From: Cladobotryum mycophilum
Taxonomy: Eukaryota > Ascomycota > Sordariomycetes > Hypocreales > Hypocreaceae
Direction of reading: 5' to 3'
DNA length: 64,000 nt
Assembly (NCBI GenBank): GCA_036429605.1
Contig: JAVFKD010000004.1
Location: forward strand, 4,650,001 to 4,714,000
Part shown: piece by piece, positions 1-12,074 of the stretch
Position numbering within the stretch: position 1 is the first letter of the stretch
How the letters are laid out: each line of letters opens with the position of its first letter
Position numbers and translations under genes: made by a program
Notes under the pieces: generated by a model
The model's input: the letters and a program-made list of their open reading frames with translations, nothing else
Told to the model about the DNA's origin: nothing
The model's database searches: none

Positions 1-2769
1 GGCATGACCATCCCTTGTCGTTGTCGTCACTGCAACCCGTGTAGTCCTCTTACTTGAGAACAGGGGCTCATCCCCAAACGTTGCCTTCAAGGCATTTTCC
101 AGTGGCTGGGTCTCGTAGATGGAATCGACAAACATCCGTGCAATCCACCAAAAAGCTGGGTTTTTGGTCAAAGGCTTGCTTTTGAAAGCAGAGCCGCAAA
201 GATTTTTGAATCGTCGCACACATTCGCTGGCACTGAAACCGTGGACACCCAAGCCCAACGCTGCCAATCCGCCTATTCCAGTTAGCGATGAGAACCACAA
301 GAGAAATGAGCATTGTAGATGATTACGAACCAGCACTCGTTCCCACTATTAAGTCAAAAAAAGATCCAAATGGCATGTCTAAATCAAGCTCTTCCTCAAG
401 TCGTCGAAGGATCGTAAGCTGTATGATGCCACGCACTCCGCCGCCATCCAACGATAGCAAGCGTACTCCACTAAGGTCCGGCTGATATGTCGCTTTGTAT
501 GGCCACCCTGCCTCATGGTTTGATGTGCAGAGAACGCATTTCTTATGGAGGGCTATACCTGGATACTTCAGCTCATCCGGAGATTGGTCAAACTCTCGAA
601 TACAGCCAAGGCATATAACATGACCACAAGGCAAAACAAACTCTGGCCGCCCGAAGAGGCATGCGTAACAAACGCTAGCTTTGTTTACAAGACGAGCTGT
701 GGAGGAGGGTCCGAATTGTTGGTTAAAGATGCGCATCCACACTGGAGATGTTAATATTTTCCAGAAGGCTTGATCCGAGAAAGATTCCATACATTTAAGA
801 TGCAACTCAGTTGCACAAGTTCGTCGTTCATTTCTGTTCGCATCCTTCTTGTTGATTTCTTTGAGCATCTCAATTACTTGATCCTTGATGATATCTAGAA
901 ATCTGTCAACATTAAAGTGTCCACTGACAAAAAGCCCTGCGCAAATGAGAGAGCCGTCCTTAGTCTGATGGCCCTGTGCATGACCCGCCTTAGTGTTAAC
1001 ACACTTACGTCCCTCCTGGGGGTCTTTATAAGAGCATCGCATGGAATGACTGAGAAAGTGATCTACAGCCCGACGACAGATATCTTGGAGTTTGGTGTTA
1101 AACACAATCGACGGATGAAGGAGTTCTAAGTTCCGGTTAATCTCACCGTCCGCTGACAAAGGATACCAGGATGCAAACAGCACACTCACCGGAGCCTTCT
1201 GACTTCAGGGAATACCTCACGATGCAAGAGGCTATGACTTGCGCAGTCACCTTGAAGTTTGCTTCGACTCCTTCGTGCATGCAAAGACTTAGAAACTCTG
1301 CAAAGTGACCCTCTACCGTATCTGGCAAGGTGACCTGTTGACGGTATTGGTTAAAGTCAAATGCCTCATCTCTCCCTAATGCGAGGTGTTTGAATGCATA
1401 GTCGAATACAATGCTAAGCTGACGTGAATCAAATAAAGTCCATGTCTTGACTCGTTCAGTTTGAACGCGTTTGGCATCTGCGCGGATTCGACGGGCCAGT
1501 CGTTTGGTTTGTTGGATGATGTAGAAACTATTCCCAAGATGTCCGAATCCTTCCAAAGGGATATAGTGCACATGAACGGTTGAGAAGTTCCTGAGAAGGA
1601 GTTCTCTTAGGGTTTTGTCGCCATTCTGGTGATAATGTTAGCAAAATATTGACATGTCGGTGTTGGGAGGCCTGGATGATGCTTTGTTACCTTTTTTGCC
1701 AGGCTTGCCAATATACGATTCTCACTAATCTCCTGGTCAAGTGCGTCGAAGAAGGTCTTTGTGACAGCCTCTTCATCCTCAGATACCCATGCGTCATCTT
1801 CAACGGACGGGGCATTGAGAACAATAACCAGCGCTGGAAGGGCAGACTGGTTGACAGTGTTTTGTGCGCCAACTTGACTCCACTCCAACAGTCTTGTGGC
1901 CGAATCAGCCCAGGCCCTCTGATTTCTCGTGACCATGCAAACTACATCACTAAAGATGTAAAGAAAACGAGGGTAGATGGTTGCGACGGCGGTTTTCCGA
2001 TCGATTGGCTTTCCACCCTTTGGCTCCAACAGGTATTTTTCTGCCTTGTAAGGACCAATGCTTCTGATATTGTGCGGCAGCTGGTTCAGTACCGAGCATT
2101 CCTTCGCAATCGGCAAAGAAGTGAGGTACTTGAGAACCAAAGGTATCAGGGTCAACATAAAGATTAACCTCGCCAGTGGTGGACTGGCACATGGATGAGC
2201 CCGACTGTGCCCCAAGAGGAGGCGCATCTAGATAATTGAATTGCTGCCATTTGTCTGAGTTGTACATCAAAGAGCGGACTATAGAAACAAGAAGGTTAGG
2301 GATAATCCATGGCCAAGCGGGAAATGCATAACTCACTCAAGGTTGACTTTCCAGCACCAGTCTCTCCAATACATGAGATTATACTCGGAAATTGTCTTCG
2401 TGGACTGCTCCGAGCGTAGTTGACTGATTCTTGCATCAAGGACGCAAATCGGTATGTCTCCACTAGTCTTGTTACTCGATGCATGTCTTTCTCTCCTTTC
2501 AGTCTTTCGACGTGAAGACCAAACCACTTGGTAGCCTGATCCTGTTCAAAGGCTTTGGATATGGTGATCTTATCTGCCTTGTTAGACACTTTGTGGGATA
2601 TCCACGACCATGCTTGGTCTGTGATGCTCATGCCGCCTCGCCGGTGGTCCGAATTTCGAATCAAGTGCTTTGATGTGAAGCATTTCTCGCAGAACCGAGC
2701 ACCGCAGGAGCATTTGACGTCTCCCGGAAGGTTTTCGCATTTTTCGCATTCGACTTCACTTTGAGTCAT
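1..2769 (-). CDS. B-box / P-loop GTPase-like / RING / patatin multidomain protein (partial, runs off left edge)
   Basis: Exons read 2769-2337, 2278-1691, 1625-1190, 1152-331 and 272-1; the 3' end is outside the window. Residues 8-40 hold a B-box-like Cys cluster (CEKC, CSCGARFCEKC). Residues ~127-135 are a Walker A loop (GETGAGKST), followed in exon 2 by a DCEG motif resembling a GTPase switch. A RING-like finger (CYAC...CGHVICLGC...CVLC) lies at ~645-700. A patatin phospholipase follows: oxyanion loop DGGGVRG at ~722, nucleophile elbow GTSAGG split by the last intron. Known of the family: patatins are Ser/Asp lipid acyl hydrolases and often serve as effectors in multidomain defence or cell-death proteins. 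The role here is inference. Exon 2 has one extra A in a run of five (2036-2040); removing it restores the frame and the phase of the next splice. The 37-nt intron at 1189-1153 is unusually short. Confidence 0.8.
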
Positions 2770-3974
2770 GTTTGAGTGGTAAAGGTAACAGGTGATTCTC
2801 TAGACCAGTTAAAAGAAAATAAAAAGAAGGAAAAAGTGATGAATAGATGCTTTTTTTTTGTTTGGTAACAAGTTTGGCGGGTTGGAAATAAAAGATTTAA
2901 GCATCCGATGGGGAGAAGTAGGGCTATATCATGAGAAAGCGTCCTTGAGGTGGCAGTCTTATACGTTTCCATTGACAACAAAGTGTCAAGCCTTCAACCA
3001 TCCGGGTTTTACTGCAATCGTCAGCAACGTATTCTGTATTCTTGATGTCCAGGTACCCTTGATCACTAAAAGACCGAATATGTGCTCTTCTTCTGTTGAT
3101 TGCTACTTTCAAACGTTGTACCGAAAACGTTAAGCGCCAGCCCTGGGCCGGCAAGACGAGCAAAACCAATATTTTGGGCCAAGAGGTGGCTTCAGTTGAT
3201 GCGGGAGGCCCATTCCAGTCGATAATACGCATGATGGAAGACAAGGCAACCAATAATTGAGTAGAGTGTGGTCATTCCGCCCCTGTCGTATACGCCACCA
3301 ACTGTTGCATGTATTGATGGCTAGAAGAAACGGCCTACACCCGTGTTGTTTTTGCATGTTCGCATCGGGACGATTGGAGAACTTGGAGCGCAACCAGCTT
3401 TTGGGCGGATGTAGGATTCGGTCGCATCATGGGACGGCGGTTGAGAAGCATGCTGATTGAATGGATGCTCTCACTCAAGGCCGAAGAGCTGAGGGTTGCA
3501 GCTGCAGGGGGCCGATCTTGTTTTGGCCACATCGTGTCAAGAAGAAGAGTATAGAACTTATTCATTGTCGCTTTTCATCGAGCGTGCTATGATGGGTCTT
3601 CTTAACGGGCTGTGGAGGATGTCTGCCGCCTATACTGGAGAGAGTTGTTCAAGGGCACTATCTATAGGGTAAGGATCGAGGGAGTGTACGTACCTTCTTA
3701 CCCATCATACGTACTTACCTACCTAGTAGTAGTACTCACCACCCTAGAGCTTGGACGGCAGAATCAAGTCGACACCTCCTTTTTAGCTACTCCGTCTTAT
3801 TGCATGCATCCCATGCATTGGGAGCTGTCGCAAGCCAAGCAAGCCTCCACATCATACTCCATACTCGGTCCTCTCCCAAACATCGCGACGCATCCCGACA
3901 GCGACAGCGACAGCGACAACCAGCCAGCCAGCGAGCCTTTTATCCTAAGCGAAAAACCTATTCCCTCCACCAAG
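2770..3974. other. Divergent intergenic region, patatin-type gene / AP-2 mu
   Basis: This stretch holds both promoters. Minus-strand open frames at 2924-3253 and 3335-3565 have no recognisable motif and are not called. Positions 3690-3740 contain TACC/TAGTA repeats typical of fungal intergenic DNA. No clear TATA box was picked. Confidence 0.5.
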
Positions 3975-5418
3975 ATGCTCTCCGGAGTCCTCATCTTCAA
4001 CCAAAAGGGCGAAAACCTCATCTTTCGCGCCTTTCGCAATGATTGCAGGCCCCGCCTTGCCGACGTCTTCCGCATCCAAGTCATCTCCAATGCCCAAGTC
4101 CGGTCGCCTATCCTCACCTTGGGCAGCACGACCTTTAGCCATGTCAAGCACGAGAACATCTACCTGGTGGCCATCACAAAGAGCAATGCCAATGCCGCCC
4201 TGGTATTCGAGTTTCTCTATCGCCTGATCCAGCTCGGCAAGGGCTACTTTGGCAAGTTTGATGAGGAGGCTGTCAAGAACAACTTTGTGCTGGTATACGA
4301 GCTGCTAGATGGTTTGTTTCTTGTCAACACTTGTCCTCCTTGATAGGGGGACCTTGGTACACAGCAAATCTCTAACCAGGCATCGCAGAGATCATCGACT
4401 TTGGTTACCCTCAAAACACCGAAACAGACACGCTCAAAATGTACATCACCACCGAAGGCGTCAAGTCCGAATCCCGCCCCGAAGACACATCAAAGATTAC
4501 GATGCAAGCAACGGGCGCCCTGTCCTGGCGCAAGGCCGATGTCAAATATCGCAAGAACGAGGCCTTTGTCGATGTAATAGAAGATGTCAACCTGCTCATG
4601 TCAGCCACGGGCTCGGTCTTGCGAGCGGATGTCACCGGACAAATCGTCATGCGGGCGTATCTCACCGGCACGCCGGAATGCAAGTTTGGGCTCAACGATA
4701 GACTGCTGCTAGACAACGATGGCCTGCTCAGCCTACCGAGCGGCAACAAGATGGGCACCAAAGCCACCAAAGCAGCCGCGGGAAGTGTCACGCTGGAGGA
4801 CTGCCAGTTCCATCAGTGCGTCAAGCTGGGCAAATTCGATACCGACAGAATCATCAGTTTTGTTCCTCCAGACGGCGAGTTTGAATTGATGCGGTACCGA
4901 GCTACCGAAAACGTCAACCTGCCTTTCAAGGTACATGCCATTGTCAACGAAATCGGCCGCACAAAAGTCGAGTATAGCATCGGTGTCAAGGCCAACTTTG
5001 GATCCAAACTATTTGCTACCAACGTCGTCATCAAGATTCCAACCCCGCTAAACACGGCCAAGATCACAGAGAGGTGCACGCAGGGCAAGGCCAAGTACGA
5101 GCCCAGTGAGAATGTCATTGTCTGGAAGATTGGCAGGTTTACCGGCCAGAGTGAATACGTTCTCACTGCCGAGGCACTTCTGACCAGCATGACAAATCAG
5201 CGAGCATGGAGCCGACCGCCGCTCAGTATGAACTTTAGCTTGTTGATGTTCACGAGCTCAGGCCTGCTAGTACGATATTTGAAGGTGTTTGAGAAGAGCA
5301 ATTACTCCAGCGTGAAATGGGTACGATACATGACAAGAGCGGGTTCATATGAGATCAGGTCTGTACAAATCCCAACTCGCTTGGCTCATTCTTGTGCTAA
5401 CGGTGTCTTAGGTTTTAA
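3975..5418 (+). CDS. AP-2 complex subunit mu
   Basis: Medium chain of the clathrin adaptor AP-2, which binds Yxx-phi cargo and phosphoinositide at the plasma membrane during endocytosis. Exons 3975-4311, 4380-5358 and 5412-5418 give 440 residues, the usual length. The N-terminal longin-like domain starts MLSGVLIFNQKGE; the linker begins after NNFVLVYELLDGIAEIIDFGYPQ. The mu homology domain runs from ~residue 165 (ALSWRKADVKYRKNE) to the C-terminus, with DCQFHQCV, ISFVPPDGEFELMRYR and VKWVRYMTRAGSYEIRF. The choice of AP-2 over AP-1 rests on remembered similarity to AP2M1. The start at 3975 has a good context (AAGATGC) and matches the family start. The final intron (5359-5411) leaves only 7 coding bases in the last exon. 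Confidence 0.93.
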
Positions 5419-8400
5419 TTATTCGAGCATCAGGACAGGGGCATGTATGGCGTTGAAGGAAATTTCGTCAAAAAGTTTTAATATTGCTATCTTGTTTATT
5501 CCATTGCCTTCTCACGTTCAACCAATACATATTGCGAGTCTCATACAGCAAGACTCAGTTCCTCCTTGACCATTCCTTGCATATCTCTGCTCCAAACTCC
5601 GTCGCCTGCCAACCTATTTTACCATGTCCCGACCACGACAGTTTTTGGGCGGTATGAAATGCCCTCCCCTTGGTTTCATGTGGCCCCTGCATGAAAATTG
5701 CATGCAGCTAGAGTTGCATCTGTGGGAGCGCCACCACAATGTATCAACAATACCCGGATTCTCTTCATCCCGCGGATACGTTGATATTCATCAATATGTA
5801 CGGAGATTCTACGTGGCTTGCTAAGCGATCAATCTGTCCAAGCACATGATCCAATATTCTGAACCATGATATCGCTCACTCCCTATATAGAAGATGCAAC
5901 GTGCCAATGCCGCAATTTTTGGATCGGCTGAATCGTATCAAAGCCTGTGACGCCTCCGAAAACCACCGCATCTGCGAACGGCTAGATGCATCGATCGCCA
6001 ACCCCGGTATTCAAGCCGTGACATGATGCCGACATCTTCTAACACATTCGGCCCGAAGCAGCCAGTAGGAATCGGCTCAACATTCTCAAGATGTGTGAGT
6101 TTTCGATAAAGAGTTGATACAAAGTCATGAACCTGCACGTATTGCGGTCTTCAAATGGGGGCCCAATTTGCCTCGGGTTGAGATTTGATCTAGCACATGT
6201 CTTCAGGACTATTCTACAAGGGCCCCTCAGCTCGGGAACTGGCCTTGTTCTATCAAGGTCCCTATTCGTGCTGCATGAAACGACGCCACCACGTTTCTGA
6301 TGTCGAGGTGCGAAGGCGTGTGCCTTTGCTTGTAATGCCTGTCTTCCGCGTGTCGTACCCACGTTGCTTGGACGTTTTCGTGTAACAGCAATACTTTATT
6401 TCGCCACTTCGTTTATTTTTTTGATGGACCGTGGATAGTCAAGTGACTGGCATCTCTCGTATGTACTAACTAGATCGCCTTTGGCCCGTCATATTCTCCC
6501 TCCTCTCAGACTGAGATGTGCCCTAGTCTCTCGGTCTTGGTCTTTACCACGGCCGATAACCCATGTGGAAGCTGAGACACGCGAGCATACTGGTTAGCCG
6601 CTGGCTCGGGCATGAGCCCATTGTTGCATCAGCCCCCCCCCCCTTGCTCGACGACAGCTCTCGCGTTGGGCCGGGAAAGTCCATGCTTTTCGGTGAGCCA
6701 GACCTTGGTGTCCATGATGACGGTTTGAGACATTGAGAATGTCAGATCAGGAAGTTAATATGCAGGCAGACTCTGTTTCTCAAGCTCAGCTTCGCTTAAT
6801 TCAACGCAAAGAGAGTCGTCTCTTATTCAAGCAAGCAAGCCACATTGAAAAGATGATAGAATCCCGAGGCTCTTTTTTTCTTTCAGCCGGACAAGGGCAA
6901 TCCTCACCTTGTCATGCAATATCAGGTGCCAACACGTGCAAACATTCCATCTCGTATCACTAGCAAAAAAAGAAAACCATCTGTTGCTCGGTGTGGTCCG
7001 ACGGCGCGAATCTCGTCCCCTTTTCTTTCCATGGCTTGTACAGTGGCACCAACAACGGGGGGTCTGCCACGAGGATTTTTGGGGACATCACTTACATCCT
7101 GTTGCCCAAAGTTTTGAGTCTGAGCGAGGTTCTAGAAGATTTCGACGACAGCTTTACACAAACGGGAAAATGTCTCTCCTTTTCCCATGCTGCATTCTCG
7201 TGCCTTTTTTGGGGCGGAGTCCTGGGGAAGAGGCAGCCATGATGCAAACCTGTCTCATGGTAGGCCACTCTGCATCCCGCAGCTCCTCCAAAAAAAAATC
7301 AGTTTCTTATACTTTGCGGATTTCTCTATACCGTTGCTCGCTCCAATGGCCACCATGGAGTTCTACTGAGTCTGGCCTCGAGCCGTTGTCTGTCTGTATG
7401 CCTGTTTCACTCCTGTACTCCCCATACACTGCGTGTCAACGCGCACTCATTGGCGGGTACCTTGCATCATAACCCTTTTCAAAAAGAAAAAAGAAAAACC
7501 AGCGTGGAAGACATGACGCCGGATTGGGAGGTACTTACCGCCTCTCCGCCCCCCTCGTCGTGGAGAAGGAGAGACTTGGCATTATTGGTGACCTTTGCTT
7601 GGGGACGAAGCAAGTCATACAATGGCTTCCCAAGAGTTGGCGATATCTTGCTACTTTCCCCGTTTAGCAATGTTCATTTCATCGCTAAGCGAAGGGGGTC
7701 GAATACGAAGGAGACGCAAGATGGATTTGGGTCCAGGGGGAAGGGGGAGGGGGAGGGGAGAGTTGGCCTCGTTGGCGACATGTTCCAACGACATAAATTA
7801 AATGGGATTCCCAGTGTTTTTTTCGGTGGAAGTATTAACAGATCACCAACGACAGCGACATCCAACACTCAGGAGTACATCAACAGCCCCGACGTCCACA
7901 TCAGGAGTCCAACATCACCATCCAACTCCAAAGTCTAAGCCGCCATTCTAACTGCGGAAGCAACCCAACGCCATCACTTGGGATGCACCATCGAACAACA
8001 CTCAGGTTAAATCGAGCTAAAGAGTCTAGAGCCTTGCCTCACAGAGCCTATCAAGCTTTATCTCTTCGAATCAAGGCCGATCACTTCACGGGTCGTGCGC
8101 CCCTTGTGCAGTCTTGGCAGATCATAACCATCTGATCTCCCCCCTGTGAACCCACATACCGAAAACCCCCGTACTCAGAGAGATATACCGAGCGATCCCT
8201 TGGAAGAAAGAAGAAGAAAGGCAGCGTCGCTCACATAAGCCTCAAGAGGTTAATATTGGACCTTTAACTCCCAGGATAGGAAAAAAGAAGGCTTAAACGC
8301 CACTGATCTCCTCGGCCTCCCCTTCGCTTCCAGTTCCCATCGTGACTCGCGACGCAAAAGAAAAAGGCCTCCTCCGCCCTCAGCCTCGCCTCCAAGCGGC

Positions 8401-8794
8401 CACTTTTTCGGGCCCTCCCCCTTCGACACACAGACAAAAGAGGTACCTCCACCATCATCTGTACCACGAAGCAGAGACAGCAAAAAAACCACTTTGCCAC
8501 TTTTCATTTTTCACCCTAGCCCAGCTCCGGTGTTAACCGCCCGTTAATACGAACAGAGCACAGGCTGCTGTCCGAGACATTTGCGCATCTGTACGACGTG
8601 CTCACCAATAGCCATCGGGTCTATCGACCTTGACTCGCCGCTGGACAGTCCGAAGCTGCAGCGAGTCGGACCCTCTTCACAGTATCCTTCACAGTGTCCC
8701 CTCCCCTTGCCCCCTCCACCCGGAGACCACACCCTTTGAAGGCCGGCCAGCCAGTCAGTTAGCTAGGTCAGGCCAAGCCAGGCCCATAGACACA
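5419..8794. other. 3.4-kb intergenic region without a supported gene
   Basis: I see no conserved reading frame. It holds AP-2 mu 3' sequence, an 11-C run at 6633-6643, a G/A-rich stretch at 7735-7760, and presumably the promoter and long leader of the first Cys-rich gene. Open frames at 6909-7472 and 7450-7938 are compositionally random. Confidence 0.5.
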
Positions 8795-9232
8795 ATGTGC
8801 TTGTTTTCTTACATCCACTACCACCACCAATCCCCCTGCACCCGCGCCCCATCCCTCGTGATCCACTATTCCTACTGCACCGCAGCCCCCGTCGACCCCG
8901 TCACCAACGAGACCCACCCCTGCCCGTCCGCCGCCCTCGACCCGGCCCACAGCGCGCACCAGCGCAACAACGACAACGACAACGACGACAACAACATTAA
9001 CCCCTGCGAGAGGGGTAACTGCCTCATCTCCCCGGTCTGCAGCTCGGGAGCCTGCCGACTGCAGGATCTGAATGGCCGGTGGGTGTGCTGCAAGTGCGGA
9101 CGCGGTGGGAACGTCTATCGGTGCTGTCACCATAGGAAGAGAGGGTGCCCGGATACGTTTTGCTATCACGAGGTGTGCCAGAATTGCATGCCGGATGAGA
9201 GGCGGGAGCTGACTTCATCCGGGAGTTGGTAG
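8795..9232 (+). CDS. Small Cys/His-rich protein, family member 1
   Basis: Unrecognised 145-residue protein without introns or signal peptide; first member of a local three-gene family. It shares with the genes at 11730 and 13810 the start MC and the core C82-x4-C87-x8-W96-x-C98-C99-x-C101-x8-C110-x12-C123-x-H125-x2-C128-x2-C131. The pattern suggests zinc binding, possibly two sites; this is inference. Residues ~57-70 are an Asn/Asp-rich insert encoded by an AAC/GAC repeat, absent from the paralogues. The N-terminal C-x-H pair of the other two is not kept here (HYHHQSPC instead). The ATG lies in CACAATGTG, matching the start contexts of the other two members. The upstream open frame to 8630 begins without ATG and is taken as leader. 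Confidence 0.75.
   Translation: MCLFSYIHYHHQSPCTRAPSLVIHYSYCTAAPVDPVTNETHPCPSAALDPAHSAHQRNNDNDNDDNNINPCERGNCLISPVCSSGACRLQDLNGRWVCCKCGRGGNVYRCCHHRKRGCPDTFCYHEVCQNCMPDERRELTSSGSW
8969..9000 (+). repeat. AAC/GAC repeat coding an Asn/Asp tract
   Basis: An imperfect AACGAC-type repeat within the first Cys-rich gene encodes about 14 mostly Asn and Asp residues between two conserved Cys blocks. Both paralogues lack it, which suggests expansion in this copy. Confidence 0.8.
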
Positions 9233-10520
9233 ATTTCTCCCCCTTCTTCCTTCCTTCCTTCCTTCCTTCCTCTCTCTCGAAGAAATGGCCTTGCAGGGAG
9301 AAAGGAGCTGAAAAAGGGAGGAGGTGAGGAAATTTGGGGGGTGGGAGGGGAATGGGAGGAGGGAAGAGGAAAGTATGCAATGTTTGGGTAACACGACACA
9401 GAGAGTCAACACAGCAGAGTCAACACTGTATGAGTCGTCTTGCGTTACCACAAGGCTTCGGTGGCTGGAAAAAGACGAGGGAGGGGGGTTGTGTAATCGT
9501 CCCCGTCACGGACGAATGACCTGTCTTGATGCAATGCAGTCCTTCTGCAATGCACATGTACGTGAAGCAGAATGTGGAAAAAGCAAACAAAACGAGAGAA
9601 AAAAACATCCACAGGGCGTGAAGAGAAGAAGAAGAAGAGGAAGAAAAACAAAAAAAGCAGGTTTTATCGTTGTCCTCTTCGTCGGGTCGTACATGTCGAT
9701 CCCTCCCCTCCCCTCCCTTCTCTTTTCTTCACTCCCACGTTACCTTGTCTCCTTTCCCTCTCTCCACTTATCTGTTCTCCTCCGCTCCCCTCTTCTCTAT
9801 TCTTTTTGTCTTGTCTTGTCTTTTCTTTTCTTTTCTTTTTTCACTATTTGTGTTCATAGATATGTGGCGTGTTACACAGAAGAAACAGGTTTTTTTTTTT
9901 TGACTCTCTCTCTTACTCAGTGTTGTTCTATTTTAAGATCAGGCTCTGCAGCAAGCTTGGCAGGCAGAGAGACAAGCAGGCAGACCGGATGCCTTGTTCA
10001 TTCCATGTGAAAGCTTACGTATCAGGCTTGTCTTGCCTTGCTTTACTTTGCCTTGCTGTCCTATCATGTCCATCTTGCCCACCCTTTACCCGCACCCGCC
10101 CCCCTGCTCTTCGGATCTGGAATCTACCTAGTAGTTGGTTACTTGGCGTTCCCCCTCCACTTCCACCTCCATCTCCACCATTCACCGACCATCATGTCGT
10201 ACAGGGGGCGGAATCTGATGAGATATCCACAAGGCCAACTGCCATGCCATGACACTCGAAGAAGCTCCCCCCAATTCACATGTCCAGAATCATGGCCGAT
10301 ATTCACCGAAGCACACAAACCCGCTAGTTCCCTGTCCCCCCTCCCCGTTCCCCGTTTCCCTCTTGTCTCCCCCTCCTCTCTCTCCGCCTCTGCCTCCCCA
10401 AGTAGATCTAGATCCCAGCCAAACTATTACCCTGTGACAGCCTCGGTCCCCCCCCCAAAAAAAACCTTGGCCCTTTGTGTATCGAGAAGAAGAAGAAAAA
10501 TCTTCAATAACATGGTGAGA

Positions 10521-10548
10521 GAGAAAGAAAGAAAGAAAGAAAGAAAAA
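10521..10548 (+). repeat. GAAA microsatellite
   Basis: About six to seven tandem GAAA units in the spacer upstream of the second Cys-rich gene. Confidence 0.9.
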
Positions 10549-11337
10549 GAGATCTTTGTGTGTCCCTGTCTTTCTCTAGCACTTGTTTATTCGGTCTTTT
10601 TCGGTTCGACTTTCTTCAAATCCATGAATATTTCTATAAATCCCTGACTGCCACGTTTTCCTCTCTTTTTTTCTTTCTCTCTCTCCCATCCTTCCCACAT
10701 TCTATATTTATACATTTTTCTTTTCTTCTTTTTGTTTCATTCGTATTTTTCTCACTCTTTTTATTGTTCAATTCTGTCTACAGTCTAGCAATTTTCCTTC
10801 TTCAGCCAAGCCCCAGCCCAGCCCAGCCCAGTGGTGCTTCGGTCCGTATACCTAAGCGAGAAAGAGAGAAAAAACAATCCCCCCCCTTTTTTTTTCTCCT
10901 CCATCCACACCCGTGAATCACCCACCTACAGAAACCAGAAAGGAAAGGAAATAAAGAAGAAGAAAAACAAACCATAATCACAAGGGACATGTTTCATAGC
11001 GCCCTTGGGAATGACCTATAGGCCCCATGCTCGGCGGAGCTTGTTTGATTCATTTCTAACAAAATGACTGGATCTTGAGGCTACATCTTCGATTCAATTA
11101 TTGGACATGGGGTGGGGTGTGGGGGGTTTTTTTTCTTTTCTTTTTCCTTTCTTCTTCTTCTTCTTCTTTCATTGGGGAGGGTAAATGTAATGGTTATCGG
11201 TTAATGGATGGTCACCGGATCCGAGTTGCGTTGAATGGGGAACCGGGCAAAAGAGGAGAGCCTCTTTTTTTTTTGTCGGATTCAATGGTTATTGGCAAGG
11301 ACTGTATGTAAGTAGGGGAACGGATACTGGGTGGTGA

Positions 11338-11347
11338 TGTATATAAA
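11338..11347 (+). promoter_or_regulatory. TATA-like box upstream of Cys-rich gene 2
   Basis: A TATATAAAG sequence lies ~385 bases before the ATG at 11730, at a plausible distance for a long-leader fungal gene. Assigned from sequence alone. Confidence 0.4.
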
Positions 11348-11729
11348 GAAGGCATATCATCAGGGATTTGATCCAGGAAGGATTAGAGAGGAGACACATG
11401 AACATCAAGCTTTCAATTCATCCATCAGTTTTGCTCTTTACAATCTCAAACCGACGGTTTATATACTTTTTTCAACATTATCCTAAAGCATCTACCAGGT
11501 GCTCGACTCACATCCTCCTATACTCTTCATTACCTGCTATCTTTCTTCTTCCATCTCCAACATCCCGAAATACTGTTCCCAGATCTCCATCGGAGGCCCC
11601 CCCCCAAAACAAAATTTACTAGTCAACAGCCTCACATCTCAGACACACTCGATCCGAGGCGTATCCACCAAGCTCCACACCCAAAGGGACATATCCGGCA
11701 ACCTTAAGCTCCATCTACATACACCGACC

Positions 11730-12074
11730 ATGTGCCTACAAGTCACCTACCACCTTGTCTGCGAACACACCTGCACACAGATGCACTACTGCGCCGAGGC
11801 CACCACAAACGGCCGCATACCATGCAGAAACTTTGCCCGCCAGACTGTCCCATACATACCTCCCGAAAAGAACCCTCACCACATGGTCGCTCCGCCATGC
11901 CCCCTCACCAACTGCCCCTTCAGTCATCTCGGCGGCGCCTGGAACTGCTGTTGGTGCGGCTACACTCAGAATAAGACGGGCAGATGTGGAAACGTCATGA
12001 TAGCGGATGGGAGCCTATTCCAGTGCGAGCATATTTGCTGCTCCATGTGCCGGCCGGGGAGTGATATGCTGTAG
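11730..12074 (+). CDS. Small Cys/His-rich protein, family member 2
   Basis: Unrecognised 114-residue protein, no signal peptide, no intron seen. N-terminal half: MC start, C11-x-H13, C21, PC at 31-32. Core: C57-x4-C62-x8-W71-x-C73-C74-x-C76-x9-C86-x12-C99-x-H101-x2-C104-x2-C107. Spacing from the first core Cys to CC-x-C is identical to the other two members, so the three are paralogues although little else is conserved. Zinc binding is inferred from Cys/His content. It is the shortest member and ends seven residues after the last Cys. The start context GACCATGTG parallels the other members. A cytosolic or nuclear location follows from the lack of a signal peptide. Confidence 0.78.
   Translation: MCLQVTYHLVCEHTCTQMHYCAEATTNGRIPCRNFARQTVPYIPPEKNPHHMVAPPCPLTNCPFSHLGGAWNCCWCGYTQNKTGRCGNVMIADGSLFQCEHICCSMCRPGSDML

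Larger units (their letters stand above)
9233..11729. other. 2.5-kb spacer between Cys-rich genes 1 and 2
   Basis: Low-complexity spacer: TTCC repeat near 9246-9275, pyrimidine tracts at ~9700-9850 and ~10640-10790, GAAA repeat at 10521-10548. The long plus-strand frames 9324-10010 and 10038-10916 are translations of these tracts (Ser/Phe/Leu/Lys-rich) and are not called. A TATA-like site lies near 11339. Confidence 0.55.

Noticed and set aside
2924..3565. Minus-strand frames between the patatin-type gene and AP-2 mu
   Set aside because: No recognisable features, and the interval is needed for two divergent promoters.
9324..10916. Two long plus-strand open frames (228 and 292 codons)
   Set aside because: They translate CT, GA and T tracts into Ser/Phe/Leu/Lys-rich low complexity; no motif and no plausible splice structure.
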